From positions 1-64,000 of the forward strand of contig CAZBDU010000013.1 in NCBI GenBank assembly GCA_964490725.1: a stretch of 64,000 bases of DNA, written 5' to 3'. This stretch comes from CAZBDU01 sp964490725. Lineage in GTDB: Bacteria > Spirochaetota > Spirochaetia > SZUA-6 > DRHE01. The position numbers were made by a program, and so were the translations under genes. Below are positions 14,964 to 24,286 of the stretch, one piece after another. The first letter of the stretch is position 1; each line of letters opens with the position of its first letter. The notes below the pieces were generated by a model. The model was not told where the DNA came from, did not search any database, and saw only the letters and a program-made list of their open reading frames with translations.

Positions 14964-15481
14964 TACCTCTTCGCCACGGAGAGCAGCAGGTAGTCGATCT
15001 CGACCCGGCCGCCGCTCACCGCGGTGAGCCGGGCGTGGTAGCTGCCCCGCTGCAGGTCGACGGTGTCACTCACGGTGACCTCATGCCAGGACGCTCAGCC
15101 AAAGCCGTTGCCCGGTAGGGAAAGCTCGATTTCACCGGGCGCCGTCCCGGCAGCCTGGCCCGCGGGCGCCAGGGCCAGCCGCATCAGCACGGGCTTGCCC
15201 GCCCGGGCCCGGAAGTGCACCGAGACGGAATACGTCTCCGCGGCCGGCACCTTGAGGGTGTAGGAGGTCCACTCCCCGGGGCTCTCCAGGCCTGCCAGGC
15301 TCACGCCGCCGCTGCAGGAGGGATTGTCCACGCCGCGGATGGGCGGCTGGCTCAGGTCCCGGGAGCCGGTGTAGCTTTCCGCCTCGACTCTGAGCTCCTG
15401 CGCCGGCAAGCGGAGGGCGGCCAGGAGCAGGAAGGCCGCCGGCAGCAGCAGGGCCGCCGGCGGCAGTAACCGCGTGTGCAT
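14964..15481 (-). pseudogene. Secreted CBM6-type protein broken by an in-frame TGA
   Basis: ATG at 15481 (AAGGA upstream) starts a signal peptide (LLPPAALLLPAAFLLLAA) followed by a carbohydrate-binding module of the CBM6 type (LRVEAESYTGSRDL; GEWTSYTLKVPAAETYSVSV). Translation stops at TGA (15093-15095) after LPGNGFG, but the same frame continues with ASWHEVTVSDTVDLQRGSYH and VEIDYLLLSVAKR to TAG at 14964, which completes the usual CBM6 ending. A TGG-to-TGA change at a tryptophan is the simplest explanation. With the stop the product is a truncated secreted protein of 128 residues. Confidence 0.75.
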
Positions 15482-15577
15482 CTGCCTGTCCTTTCCGTAT
15501 CGCGAAGCGAGTCTACCACGAAAAGGCACGGTCGTGAAGGCGCGCCTGTCGAGGCGCGGCTCCGTGGGTGCGGCCCT

Positions 15578-16089
15578 TCAACTCCTGCCGGCGGGGGGAA
15601 GCACCCCCTCGGTCACCAGGGCGTCCACGAAGACTTCCATAATCTCCTCCATCCTGACCCGGGTGTCACTGGCGAGCACGATCAGGGCGGCGCCGTCATC
15701 CGGAAGCAGCCAGAGCCCGAGGTTGAAGCCGGGCCCTCCGCCGTAGTGGCCGGCCACTCGCCTGCCCCTGTAGGCCTTGACCCTGAACCCCAGGCCGAAC
15801 CCCGCCTCTGCGCTGCTCCCCGCGGCGAGGGCCTCGGCCAGCACGGACGCGTCCGCCGGAGGCTGGGGGCTCATCATCGCCCGCGCCGTGGGCGCGGCCA
15901 CCAGCCGGTCCTCTCCGCCCCAGGCCTCGAGCATGGCGCAGGCATAGGCGGCCAGGTCGCGGGCGCTGCCGCGGCGGCTGCCGGCCGCCGGGGCGGCCGG
16001 GGGTTGGTCAACCACAGGACCGCGACGGCGGCGATCACCGCGGCGACGGCCAGCCCGGCGATTCCCAGTCCCTTTACGAAACCACTCAT
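15578..16089 (-). pseudogene. Remnant of a beta-lactamase-family serine hydrolase
   Basis: One frame from 16089 gives a signal anchor (MSGFVKGLGIAGLAVAAVIA...WLTNP); another ending at 15578 gives the C-terminal part of a class C beta-lactamase/esterase-like protein (RDLAAYACAMLEAWGG; VAGHYGGGPGFNLGLWLLPD; ALIVLASD). The SxxK and YxN parts, several hundred residues in intact relatives, are missing. This is an internal deletion with a frame change, so a working enzyme is not expected. Confidence 0.7.
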
Positions 16090-16201
16090 GTTTCCCTCCA
16101 GAGGATCGTTGCTGATGGGGAAGCTACCGGGAGCCGCGGGAAGGGTCGTCCGGAGTGTTCATTTCGGACAAATCGGACAAACTCGTCACGCGCCGGCTGG
16201 A

Positions 16202-17287
16202 TCAGGAACCGCCGCCGGCCAGGTATCCCCGGGGGGTCGTGCCGGTGAGGCGGCGAAAGGCGTCGTAGAACGCGGACTTGGACTGGAAGCCGGCCTCGAA
16301 GGCCAGGGCCAGGATGGTCTTGCGCCGCTGCTCGCCCCGGGCCAGCGAAGACAGGATCTCGCGAACCCGGTAGCCCGCCACATGATCGCTGAACCGCTCG
16401 CCGATGCGATGGTTCAGAACGTAGGAGAGGTACTGAGGCGGGCAGCCGACGCGCCGGGCGCAGGCAGGCAGGCTCAGGGTTTCCTCCCGATAGGCCCCGG
16501 AGGCCATGAGCTCGGCGAAGCGCCGCTCGATCAGGTCCAGGGACTCCGCCGGGGCCGGGGCTTCCGCCGGCAGGGAGGGCCCAACCGCGGCCGCTCCGGG
16601 GCTCTCAGGCTGCCGGACGGCGGAGGCAATCAGGCGCGGCCGCGCCAGCACACGCAGCCAGCAGCCGGTCAGGAACACCGTGACGCCGGCCCGGGTGAGC
16701 ACCTCGGCCAGATCGAGAAACCACGGGATGGAGTAGACCACTCCCGCCACTCCCGTGACGGCCATGAAGAGGAATATCCCTGCCATCCAGTAGATCAGGT
16801 AGCGCAGCCACGGCAGAGTGGACTCGGCGGGGTTCGAGACCAGGTCTTTGAGCTCCTCCTGGCGGCGCTTCAGGACCGCCACAATCGCGGCGGCGTAGAG
16901 GAGAACCCAGCCGATGCGGGCCACGGCCATGGGCAGGTAGACGCGCGTACCCGGCGGGCCGAACAGGTACACGGCGACCGCAGCCGGGTACACCAGCGCG
17001 TGCAGCGCGATCCGGGGCCTGCCTCCGATGCTTCGCGCCGCGTAGTACCAGAGGAAAGGCCCGAACAGAAAGATGGCCTGGCGGAAGGGCGCGTGCAGAA
17101 GCGGTCGCTCTGCCAGGGACTGCGGCAGTGGGAACAGTGGATACAGGTCCGGGACGAAGCTGAGGCCGATCACCAGGAACAGGGGCACGATCTCCCAGGC
17201 TCGCCGGGAGGCCGCGGCGCCGGCGAAGAGCAATCCCAGGAAGATCGGAATGATGGAGCTCACCCCCCGCAGGAGGACCAGATCCAT
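16202..17287 (-). CDS. Membrane-bound AraC-family regulator
   Basis: A 361-residue protein with about seven hydrophobic segments in residues 1-220 (VSSIIPIFLGLLFAGAAASR; AIFLFGPFLWYYAARSIGG; WMAGIFLFMAVTGVAGVVYS) and a C-terminal AraC DNA-binding domain (PPQYLSYVLNHRIGERFSDH; AFEAGFQSKSAFYDAFRRLTGTTPRGYL). Such one-protein sensors detect a membrane or periplasmic cue and bind DNA at the inner face. It starts seven bases after the TetR gene and is probably co-transcribed with it. Target genes are unknown; the neighbouring hydrolase and the broken serine-hydrolase gene are candidates. Confidence 0.85.
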   Translation of the reverse strand: MDLVLLRGVSSIIPIFLGLLFAGAAASRRAWEIVPLFLVIGLSFVPDLYPLFPLPQSLAERPLLHAPFRQAIFLFGPFLWYYAARSIGGRPRIALHALVYPAAVAVYLFGPPGTRVYLPMAVARIGWVLLYAAAIVAVLKRRQEELKDLVSNPAESTLPWLRYLIYWMAGIFLFMAVTGVAGVVYSIPWFLDLAEVLTRAGVTVFLTGCWLRVLARPRLIASAVRQPESPGAAAVGPSLPAEAPAPAESLDLIERRFAELMASGAYREETLSLPACARRVGCPPQYLSYVLNHRIGERFSDHVAGYRVREILSSLARGEQRRKTILALAFEAGFQSKSAFYDAFRRLTGTTPRGYLAGGGS

Positions 17288-17294
17288 GGGTCTG

Positions 17295-17912
17295 TCACCG
17301 CCGCGGTGCCGCTTGCGGCCCGTCTCCGGCGCCTCCCAGGAGGCGGCTCAGCAGGAGCTCCAGGTACTCCATGCGGGCTGCGGATCCTCGGGGCGCCGCC
17401 TCGGGAAGATCGGCGAACATCCCGCCCAGGAGCCCCCAGCCCATGGTCGCTGAGAACAGCGCCGCCAGCCGCAGCTCCAGCCCTGCGGCGCCGCCCGGCA
17501 GGACCGGCGCCAGGGCGTCCCGCGCCCGAACCAGGAAGCCCCGGAACCTCCGGGCAAAGACCGTCTCGAAGTCTCCCTCCATGATGGGACCGTGGAGGTG
17601 AGCCTTGGAGAGGTTCGGGAACTTCTCCAGGCCCTCGAGGAGCTCCCGCAGGATCGACCGCAGGCGATCCACCGGTTCCATCTTGGGGTCCGCGATGATC
17701 CGTTCCCAGTCGCCGATGGCGTTCTCGGTGGTGGCCGCCAGGGTGCGATCGATGAGGGCCTGCTTGGAGCGAAAATAGTAGTTCACTGCCGCGCTGTTCA
17801 TGCCCGCGATCTCGGCGATCTTGCGGATGGTCACCGACTCGATCCCCACCGCTTCGATGCACTGAATCGTGGCTTCCAGCAGCCGCTGCTCCGCCCCGGG
17901 CTCCCTGTCCAT
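17295..17912 (-). CDS. TetR/AcrR-family regulator
   Basis: A 205-residue regulator with an N-terminal helix-turn-helix (LLEATIQCIEAVGIESVTIR; IAGMNSAAVNYYFRSKQALI) and a helical ligand domain. Two 20-bp sites with the core AATC-N4-GATT lie before this gene (17942-17961) and before the lipoprotein hydrolase gene (19391-19410), so it likely controls itself and the hydrolase. The membrane AraC gene follows immediately. Confidence 0.92.
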   Translation of the reverse strand: MDREPGAEQRLLEATIQCIEAVGIESVTIRKIAEIAGMNSAAVNYYFRSKQALIDRTLAATTENAIGDWERIIADPKMEPVDRLRSILRELLEGLEKFPNLSKAHLHGPIMEGDFETVFARRFRGFLVRARDALAPVLPGGAAGLELRLAALFSATMGWGLLGGMFADLPEAAPRGSAARMEYLELLLSRLLGGAGDGPQAAPRR

Positions 17913-17941
17913 GGGCGGACGCTAACACGCCGTCCGCCGGC

Positions 17942-17961
17942 TGTCAATCAGGCGATTGAAT
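17942..17961. promoter_or_regulatory. TetR operator overlapping the end of the hydrolase gene
   Basis: TGTCAATCAGGCGATTGAAT matches the site at 19391-19410 at 16 of 20 positions, with palindromic core AATC-N4-GATT. It covers the stop codon and last codons of the hydrolase and lies about 30 bp before the TetR start. Confidence 0.65.
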
Positions 17962-19332
17962 CCCCTGGTTGCGGCTCCAGGCCGTCTCCCCCTCCCCGGG
18001 CTGACCCCGCAGGGACCGCCCGCCTCCGGTTCTTCCCATCTCCTGGTCGATCCAGTCGAAGATCCGCTGGCTCGAGACGGCCAGGGAGCCCGTCTGCACG
18101 TGCAGGGGGGCGGCCTCCGCCTCGGTGAACATCATGTAGTCCTTCCGGCAGGTCAGGGCGTCGTAGAGTTCCCTCGACTGGCCGAACTCCTCCGCCTCCG
18201 CGTCGATCACCAGCGTGGCGGCCCGGATCCGCCCCACTCCGTCGGCGTTGGTGAAGGCCTTCATCTTGTCGAGCATCTCGGAAGGGCTGCGGGCGCCGTG
18301 CTTCCACATGGTGTCGGTGAGGCCCCAGGTCAGGAACGGGCTCAGCCGGCCCGCCACCCCGAGGACCGCGTTCAGCGCGGCGGGGCTCGATTCGTACAGC
18401 CGCAGGAGGTGCGGCGCGTATTCCTCCAGCTGCCGGAAGAACACCCTGCCCCAGTCCACCACGCCCGGGTTGGCGATGCAGAGCCGCAGGCGGGGTTCGT
18501 GGGCCGCCGCGCGGGGGGCCAGGTAGCCGCCCATGCTCATGCCCATCAGGATGATCCCTTGCGGATCCACCTCGGGACGCGCCGCCAGGGTATCCACCAC
18601 CGGGGTGATGAAGGCCTCCCAGTCAGGGCGGAAGGGCAGGTCGTGGCGCCGCAGCGCCTGACCGTTGCCGGGGCCGTCGATGAGCAGGCAGTGGTAGCCC
18701 CTGCGCACCGCCTCGTCGGCCACGTACTTGCAGTCCTCCGCCCAGGCGTCGCGGCCCTGGTGCACGATCAGGGTCGGCGCGGGCCCGCCGGCCTTTGGCG
18801 AGCGGTAGAAGTAGCCGGTCAGCTCCAGACCCTCGTAGGGCACCGCCAGCACCTCCAGCGGCGCGCCGAGCAACTCCTGCGATTTGACGAAGCAGGCAAT
18901 CTCCCGCTCGGTCAGCTCCTTCACCTCGGGCGAGCCGGGGTGCATGTGGCGGTGCATGGCGGCCCGGTAGTAGGAGGCGGCGCGCAGGTAGTACTCTCCT
19001 GCGCTCTCCCGATGTCCCGCCGCCAGCAGCCTGTCCGCCTCCCGGTGCAGCCGCGCCGCGGTCTTTCTCCACTCACGGGCCCAGCTCTCCGGGTCGTCCC
19101 TGTCCACCCGGGAAGCGGTCTCCAGGCACTCGTTGATGTCCGTCATCCCGGTCCATGCCTCCCCCAGGTAGAAGAGCAGCACCTGGTCCAGGATGGGGTC
19201 CGCCATCATGCCGAGCTCGTACCACTTCTTCTCCGCCTCTTCGCCCTCCTGCCGCCCGGCGGCGCAGGACGCCGTGAAGAGAACCGCAGCCACGGCCAGG
19301 CCAGCCCGCACCCAGTGAATCAGCTTCTTCAT
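17944..19332 (-). CDS. Alpha/beta-hydrolase lipoprotein
   Basis: A 462-residue protein with a lipoprotein signal (VAAVLFTASCAAG, cysteine near 23). Residues 30-150 are helical; the hydrolase fold follows (PTLIVHQGRDAWAEDC; HCLLIDGPGNGQ) with the nucleophile elbow GMSMGGYLAPRAAA and an acid-base region near LVIDAEAEEFGQSRELYD and APLHVQTG. The arrangement resembles the FrsA/2,6-dihydropseudooxynicotine-hydrolase group of esterases and C-C hydrolases. ATG at 19332 has GGAGGAAGG. It is read before the TetR and AraC genes and is under the same operator type. Confidence 0.82.
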   Translation of the reverse strand: MKKLIHWVRAGLAVAAVLFTASCAAGRQEGEEAEKKWYELGMMADPILDQVLLFYLGEAWTGMTDINECLETASRVDRDDPESWAREWRKTAARLHREADRLLAAGHRESAGEYYLRAASYYRAAMHRHMHPGSPEVKELTEREIACFVKSQELLGAPLEVLAVPYEGLELTGYFYRSPKAGGPAPTLIVHQGRDAWAEDCKYVADEAVRRGYHCLLIDGPGNGQALRRHDLPFRPDWEAFITPVVDTLAARPEVDPQGIILMGMSMGGYLAPRAAAHEPRLRLCIANPGVVDWGRVFFRQLEEYAPHLLRLYESSPAALNAVLGVAGRLSPFLTWGLTDTMWKHGARSPSEMLDKMKAFTNADGVGRIRAATLVIDAEAEEFGQSRELYDALTCRKDYMMFTEAEAAPLHVQTGSLAVSSQRIFDWIDQEMGRTGGGRSLRGQPGEGETAWSRNQGIQSPD

Positions 19333-19390
19333 CCCTTCCTCCCACGCTGCAGGCTAGATACGGGCACAATATAGCGCGGAGGTCGCGGGT

Positions 19391-19410
19391 TGTCAATCGT
19401 GTGATTAAAT
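19391..19410. promoter_or_regulatory. TetR operator before the hydrolase gene
   Basis: TGTCAATCGTGTGATTAAAT, about 60 bp upstream of the hydrolase start, shares TGTCAATC-N4-GATT-N-AAT with 17942-17961. Confidence 0.65.
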
Positions 19411-19587
19411 CATTTGTTCGTAGGATTGCTTCCGGCCATCACGTCACCCGTCGTATGGTCGGGAGTAGGCGAGAAGTAGAGCCGACCCGTGGCTCCGTTG
19501 ACAGCGTGTACCGAAGGTGCTACGATTTTCCCGGGTCGACGCACGGTCGGTGGAGACCGTTACAAGACGGAAATGGGAGGCAGATCC

Positions 19588-20679
19588 ATGGCTCCCGCCA
19601 CCCGCAAACGCGATACACGTCCCGACGCAGCCATTCCACTTCGCGATCTGCTGAAGCTGAGCGTTTCGATCCTCGGCGCGCTCGGGGGTCTTACCGCTTT
19701 TCTGTCTTTCATGGGATTCGTGATCGCTCTGAGCTTCATCTCCAGTCAAGGGCTGTACGGAATTCCGAACTTCGCCGAGCAGTTCTTCAAGGAGGCGGCT
19801 GTCAAGTTCGTCGATGACCTGTTCGTTGTTCTGCATGGATGGCGTGTCCTGGCTTTTCTTCTCCTTCTCGCCCTTCTCTTTTGCCTGACTCTGCTCACCA
19901 GGGCCGCACGAAGTGAAGGAAATCAGGGATTCTGGAGGCACGGACGCCGCGTACTTGCGGTCGGCTACCCGATTTTCCTGTGTGCCGCGGCAGTGGGGGC
20001 GATCGCCCTTCTGTTCATGCTCGACAGTGACTTCGCGAAGATCAAGTCCAACGGAGCCATGCTGTACTGGATCTGCCTGCCCGTCTTCCTGGGTGTCCTG
20101 CTCTATCTTCTGTTCCACGCGCGAGACCTCTCCACAGGCAGCCGGGGCGGCAAGATCGCCTACAGCGGCTTTCTCCTCCTGTTCGTGGCCCTGGCCCTGA
20201 GCCTTCCCTTCAGCTACGGAAGGAACGTTTTCGATTTCCCCGTGTACAAAGTCTCCGCCATCGACAGCCACGCGTTTTCGGAGGGCAATCTCGGCCGCCC
20301 AGAGGGCGATTCCCCCCTCTCCGCCATGATGCGCGCCTTCGGAAGCGCCCGCCGGCAGGATGATGTGGTTCGAGCCGAAGACTTTCGAGTTTACTACGTC
20401 ATGTTTCACACCAGCGGAAAGGAAGTCTTCATAGTTCCCGGATCAGCTGAGTACACCCCGCTCAAATTCGTGCTGGTCGATGAGAACCTCACGTCTTTCC
20501 TCGAGCTGATTGCCAGTGTCGATAGCGGCTCCGGACCGACGACCGTCAACTATACGACGTTCAGGTTCGTCCTCGCCCAGGCGCGTTCCGCGGGCAGCGC
20601 CCTTCCCGGCGAACCATTCGGCACCGAGGACTACGAGAGGTACGACCTGGAGGAGCTGCCGACGCAGATGCTTCGCTGA
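19588..20679 (+). CDS. Membrane protein of unknown function
   Basis: The ATG at 19588 has GGGAGG seven bases before it and gives 363 residues. Four or so hydrophobic segments occupy residues 20-210 (LLKLSVSILGALGGLTAFLS; VLAFLLLLALLFCLTLLTR; VGAIALLFML; GFLLLFVALALSLPFSY); the remaining C-terminal 150 residues look soluble and probably extracytoplasmic. No family was recognised. The next gene (20750), a small secreted protein, is 70 bp downstream in the same direction, so the two may act together. Confidence 0.75.
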   Translation: MAPATRKRDTRPDAAIPLRDLLKLSVSILGALGGLTAFLSFMGFVIALSFISSQGLYGIPNFAEQFFKEAAVKFVDDLFVVLHGWRVLAFLLLLALLFCLTLLTRAARSEGNQGFWRHGRRVLAVGYPIFLCAAAVGAIALLFMLDSDFAKIKSNGAMLYWICLPVFLGVLLYLLFHARDLSTGSRGGKIAYSGFLLLFVALALSLPFSYGRNVFDFPVYKVSAIDSHAFSEGNLGRPEGDSPLSAMMRAFGSARRQDDVVRAEDFRVYYVMFHTSGKEVFIVPGSAEYTPLKFVLVDENLTSFLELIASVDSGSGPTTVNYTTFRFVLAQARSAGSALPGEPFGTEDYERYDLEELPTQMLR

Positions 20680-20749
20680 GCCGCCGGCCGGGTGGCCGGC
20701 AGCAGAGAGGCAGCGCGTGGAGCAGGCGCAAGAGCCAGGAGCTGGAGAG

Positions 20750-21328
20750 ATGACCAAGAGAACCATCACAGTCTGCGGGTTTGTTCTGTACCTTCTTGCT
20801 GCCGCAAACGGCAACGCCCAGGACCGGCTGGCCATCACGCCGGGAGTCGGGCTGGCTTTCGCGAGGGTGGACGCGCCTGCAAGCGAGTTCATCGAGGCAG
20901 TCGGATCGAAGGTGCAGATGAGCCGAGTCGATGTGGGATCCTCCAGCCAGCCGGCCAGGCAGATCCTCATCTACGCCTTTGAGATAGGAGTCACCGCCGT
21001 GTGCAACGACCCTGCCCCCGGGAGCGGACTGGAAGTCTCCGCAATCGTCATCAGCAATCCCGCATTCCTGGTGAGGGGGAACGGGCTGCACGTTGGGAGC
21101 CAGGAATCGGAAGTCACGCGGCTCATGGGAAGTGCTTCCCCAGCGGATTTGCGCCTCTCCGGCTATCGAGTCCTGCAGTACCCCCAGCGCGGGATAGTCT
21201 TCGCGATCGGCGGCGGAGCCGTGGTGTCGATCACGGTGCGAGCTTCCGGCACCGCCGAAATCTACGAGCAGTACAGGGGGATCCTCGGAATGGGCCTGGC
21301 CAAGAGCGAGTTGCTGCTCGCAAGATGA
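20750..21328 (+). CDS. Small secreted protein of unknown function
   Basis: ATG at 20750 follows AGGAG by eight bases. The 192-residue protein begins with a signal peptide (TITVCGFVLYLLAAANGNAQ). The mature part has beta-rich repeats of the type GLHVGSQESEVTRLMG and SGYRVLQYPQRGIVFAIG, similar in rhythm to SmpA/BamE-like small periplasmic domains, but identity is not established. Probably co-transcribed with 19588-20679. Confidence 0.65.
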   Translation: MTKRTITVCGFVLYLLAAANGNAQDRLAITPGVGLAFARVDAPASEFIEAVGSKVQMSRVDVGSSSQPARQILIYAFEIGVTAVCNDPAPGSGLEVSAIVISNPAFLVRGNGLHVGSQESEVTRLMGSASPADLRLSGYRVLQYPQRGIVFAIGGGAVVSITVRASGTAEIYEQYRGILGMGLAKSELLLAR

Positions 21329-21703
21329 AGCGGGTGCCCGCGTTGTCCGCAGGGGGTGGGCACCGGATCCGGCCGGCGGGAGCCGGATTCCTGAGTTGCC
21401 TGCGCGAACGAGTTGCGGACCCCGTCGCCCACGCGCTATGCTGGCAGCAAGACCGACACGCTCCAGCGCTTGGGTTGCAGGGGGTTTCCATGAGTTTTCG
21501 GCCCGCCGCGAGATGGCGCCAGAGGGACGGGTGCTGGGGATCCTGCGCAGGCTGCATCTGATCCTGCCGCTGGGGGATGCATTCCTGCAGGTCGCGCAGA
21601 ATCAGAGACTGCCTTTCCAGAACTGAGACTTGACTTTCCTCTTGAGCTGTTGAAGGCTCTTTGCCGGCGGTCTTGCGGCCTGATGCCAGTGCGCCAACAC
21701 GGG
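21329..21703. other. Non-coding gap between convergent units
   Basis: About 375 bp between the end of the secreted-protein gene and the end of the permease gene at 21704. No gene, strong hairpin or known element was recognised. Confidence 0.6.
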
Positions 21704-22753
21704 TCAGCCGGCCGTCCTCGCGTGGTGAGGGGGTCCCGACTCCTGGGCGTAGCGGACCTCCGCAAGCCTCCTCCTGGCGGCGAAGCTCTTCACCACCTCA
21801 TCGGCCCCGACACCCACTAGGATGACGAAACCGACCACGGCGAACTCCAGGGTCGTGGCGATGCCCAGGATGTTGATGGCGTTGTACAGCACCCGCACGA
21901 TTGCGGTCCCGATGATCACCCCCAGGATGTTCCCTTCCCCTCCCTTCAGACTGACCCCGCCGACTACGCAGCCGGCGATGGCGTACAGCTCGTACATGTT
22001 CCCGGCCGTGGAGGGCTGGACCGTGTTCAGGTCCAGGGAGAAAAGGATGCCGGCGAACCCGGCGCAGGTGCTGGAGATGACGTAGGCGATGATGGTCATG
22101 CGGTCGGTGTTGATGCCGCTGAAGCGCGCGGCCTTCTCGTTGCGGCCCAGCGCCAGGATGTACCGCCCGTAGACCGAGCGATTCAGGAACACCGCCAGGA
22201 TGATGCCGATGGCGATCAGAATGAGAAAGGGCATCGGAAAGGACCAGTCAACCAGAAACCGGGGCGCCTGCCCCTGGGGCCAGAACGCCGAAGGGATCCT
22301 GCCGTGGGCCAGGAACTTCAACCCGGCGAAGCCGTTGCCATAGCCCTGGGTCACGTCCTGCATGGAAAAGCGGGCCATCCCGCGGTAGATGAACAGCCCG
22401 CAGAGGGTCACCACGAAGGGCTGCATCTTGATCTTGGTGACCAGCAGCCCGTGGACGATCCCCATCAGGACCGACAGTCCCAGGCAGAGGAGAATGACGG
22501 GAACCACCGGCCACCCGCGCATGCGGATGAAGTGTGCGGACAGGGCGCCCACCAAACCCACGATGGAACCGACGGAGAGATCGATGCCGCCGGTCATAAT
22601 CACGAAGGCCTCCCCCAGGCTGAGCAGCCCGAACAGCCCGGACCAGCGCATGATGTTCATCAGGTTGTACCCCCCGATGAAGCTGGGATCGATGAGCGAG
22701 GTGATCATCATGACCACGGCCAGCAGCACCGCAATTCCGGCTATTCTCTTCAT
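21704..22753 (-). CDS. Sugar ABC transporter permease (RbsC family)
   Basis: A 349-residue integral membrane protein of the BPD_transp_2 family: ITSLIDPSFIGGYNLMNIMR, FVIMTGGIDLSVGSIVGLVG, FVVTLCGLFIYRGMARF and the C-terminal block LGRNEKAARFSGINTDRM. Last gene of the operon 25491-21704 (binding protein, double ATPase, permease), 24 bp after the ATPase. It is closely related to the permease at 28869-29966. The operon has a sigma-54 promoter at 25561-25576. Confidence 0.93.
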   Translation of the reverse strand: MKRIAGIAVLLAVVMMITSLIDPSFIGGYNLMNIMRWSGLFGLLSLGEAFVIMTGGIDLSVGSIVGLVGALSAHFIRMRGWPVVPVILLCLGLSVLMGIVHGLLVTKIKMQPFVVTLCGLFIYRGMARFSMQDVTQGYGNGFAGLKFLAHGRIPSAFWPQGQAPRFLVDWSFPMPFLILIAIGIILAVFLNRSVYGRYILALGRNEKAARFSGINTDRMTIIAYVISSTCAGFAGILFSLDLNTVQPSTAGNMYELYAIAGCVVGGVSLKGGEGNILGVIIGTAIVRVLYNAINILGIATTLEFAVVGFVILVGVGADEVVKSFAARRRLAEVRYAQESGPPHHARTAG

Positions 22754-22777
22754 TCCTTCGTCCCTTCGTCCCCCGGT

Positions 22778-24286
22778 CTACTTCCCCCCGGTGGCCAGGT
22801 TGACCACCGCTTCCTCGCTGAACTGCTCCTTGTGCAGCTCTCCGCTGATCGCACCCTCGTGCATCACCAGGATCCGATCCGCAATGCCCAGCACCTCCTG
22901 CATCTCGCTGGAGATCACCAGGTTGGCGACCCCCTCCGCCGCCAGGCGCTCCATCAGACGGTAGATTTCCTCCTTGGCGACGACGTCGATGCCCCGGGTC
23001 GGCTCGTCCAGCAGGAGCACCCTGGGATTCAGGGAAAGCCACTTGCCCAGCACCACCTTTTGCTGGTTGCCGCCCGAGAGGGACTCCACCAGCTGGTCGA
23101 TGCTGCGCAGGCGTACGTCCAGCCTCTGCACCATCTGCCTGGCCAGGTCTCGCACCTCATCGAAGCGGATCATCTTGAGTGTCTGATGGCGGCCGAGACC
23201 GGCGAGGGTGATGTTCGGTTCCACGGCCATCTCCACGATCAGCCCGTGGAGCTTCCGGTCTTCCGGCACCAGGATGATCCCGTGGCTTATGGCGTCCTGC
23301 GGGCCGGTGATGCGGACCGGCTCGCCGTCCAGGAGAACCGTACCCGAAAGAGGGCTCTCGATGCCGAAGAGGGCGTGGGCCAGCTCGGTCCTGCCGGCTC
23401 CGACCAGTCCCGCCAGAACCAGGATCTCTCCCGCATGGACGGCGAAGCTGATCGGAACCCCGGGATGCCGCGCAAGGACCAGGTCGCGCACCTCGAGAAC
23501 CGGACGGCCGACGAACTCATGCTCCTTGTGGTAGAACTTCTCGATGTCCCGGCCCACCATCAGCTTCACCATCTTCTCGTGGCTTATCTCCTGCAGGCTC
23601 AGGTGGCCGGAGACACAACCGTCGCGAAGCACGACCACCCTGTCCGCCACCTCCTTCACCTCGCCCAGGCGGTGGGAGATGTAGATGATGCTCACTCCCT
23701 GAGACCGCAACTCCTCGATGACCTTGAACAGCCTCTCCGCCTCCGAGCGGGAAAGGCTGCTGGTCGGCTCGTCGAGAATCAGGATCTTCGAGTTGATGGA
23801 CAGGGCCTTGGCGATCTCCACCAGCTGCTGGCTGCCGATGGCCAGGTGCCGGACAAGCACCTTCGGAGAGCAGTGCATGTCGATCCGGCTGAGGATTCTC
23901 TCCGTGTCCTCGTAGATCTTCCTGCGGTCCACAAGACGCAGGAGCCCTCTCTCCCGCGGCTCCCGCCCGAGGAACACGTTGGCGCCCACGTCCAGGTTGT
24001 CCGAAAGGTTAAGCTCCTGATGGACGAAGGCGATCCCCAGGCTGGTCGCCACCTGCACCGAAGGGATGCGTACCTCCTGGCCGTCCAGAACGATTGTGCC
24101 GGCGTCCGGCTCGTACACTCCCCCCAGGATCTTGGCGAGGGTGCTCTTGCCCGCGCCGTTTTCCCCGATGATCGCCAGGATCTCGCCCCGGTGCAGCCGG
24201 AGGCTGACATTGTCCAGTGCTTTGACTCCGGGGAAGAACTTGGTGACGCCGCGCATCTCCAGCAGGCAGGACCTGCCTCGCTCCAT
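22778..24286 (-). CDS. Sugar ABC transporter ATPase, two domains (RbsA/MglA family)
   Basis: About 502 residues, the standard length for RbsA. The N half has Walker A GENGAGKSTL, the Q loop, and Walker B ILILDEPTSSLS; the C half has the degenerate Walker A GLVGAGRTEL, signature LSGGNQQKVVLGKWL and Walker B VLLLDEPTRGID. ATG at 24286 (MERGRSCLLEM) is preceded by GGGACGGG; the frame can be opened to 24400, but the extra residues are not family-like. It energises uptake with the permease 21704-22753, and possibly also with the orphan permease 28869-29966. Confidence 0.94.
   Translation of the reverse strand: MERGRSCLLEMRGVTKFFPGVKALDNVSLRLHRGEILAIIGENGAGKSTLAKILGGVYEPDAGTIVLDGQEVRIPSVQVATSLGIAFVHQELNLSDNLDVGANVFLGREPRERGLLRLVDRRKIYEDTERILSRIDMHCSPKVLVRHLAIGSQQLVEIAKALSINSKILILDEPTSSLSRSEAERLFKVIEELRSQGVSIIYISHRLGEVKEVADRVVVLRDGCVSGHLSLQEISHEKMVKLMVGRDIEKFYHKEHEFVGRPVLEVRDLVLARHPGVPISFAVHAGEILVLAGLVGAGRTELAHALFGIESPLSGTVLLDGEPVRITGPQDAISHGIILVPEDRKLHGLIVEMAVEPNITLAGLGRHQTLKMIRFDEVRDLARQMVQRLDVRLRSIDQLVESLSGGNQQKVVLGKWLSLNPRVLLLDEPTRGIDVVAKEEIYRLMERLAAEGVANLVISSEMQEVLGIADRILVMHEGAISGELHKEQFSEEAVVNLATGGK

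Noticed and set aside
15093..15095. TGA read as tryptophan or selenocysteine
   Set aside because: TGA is a normal stop throughout the window, no selenocysteine element was seen, and the site fits a Trp-to-stop mutation.
15476..17584. A 702-residue plus-strand frame
   Set aside because: GC-rich antisense of the hydrolase remnant, AraC and TetR genes, with no domain or ribosome site.
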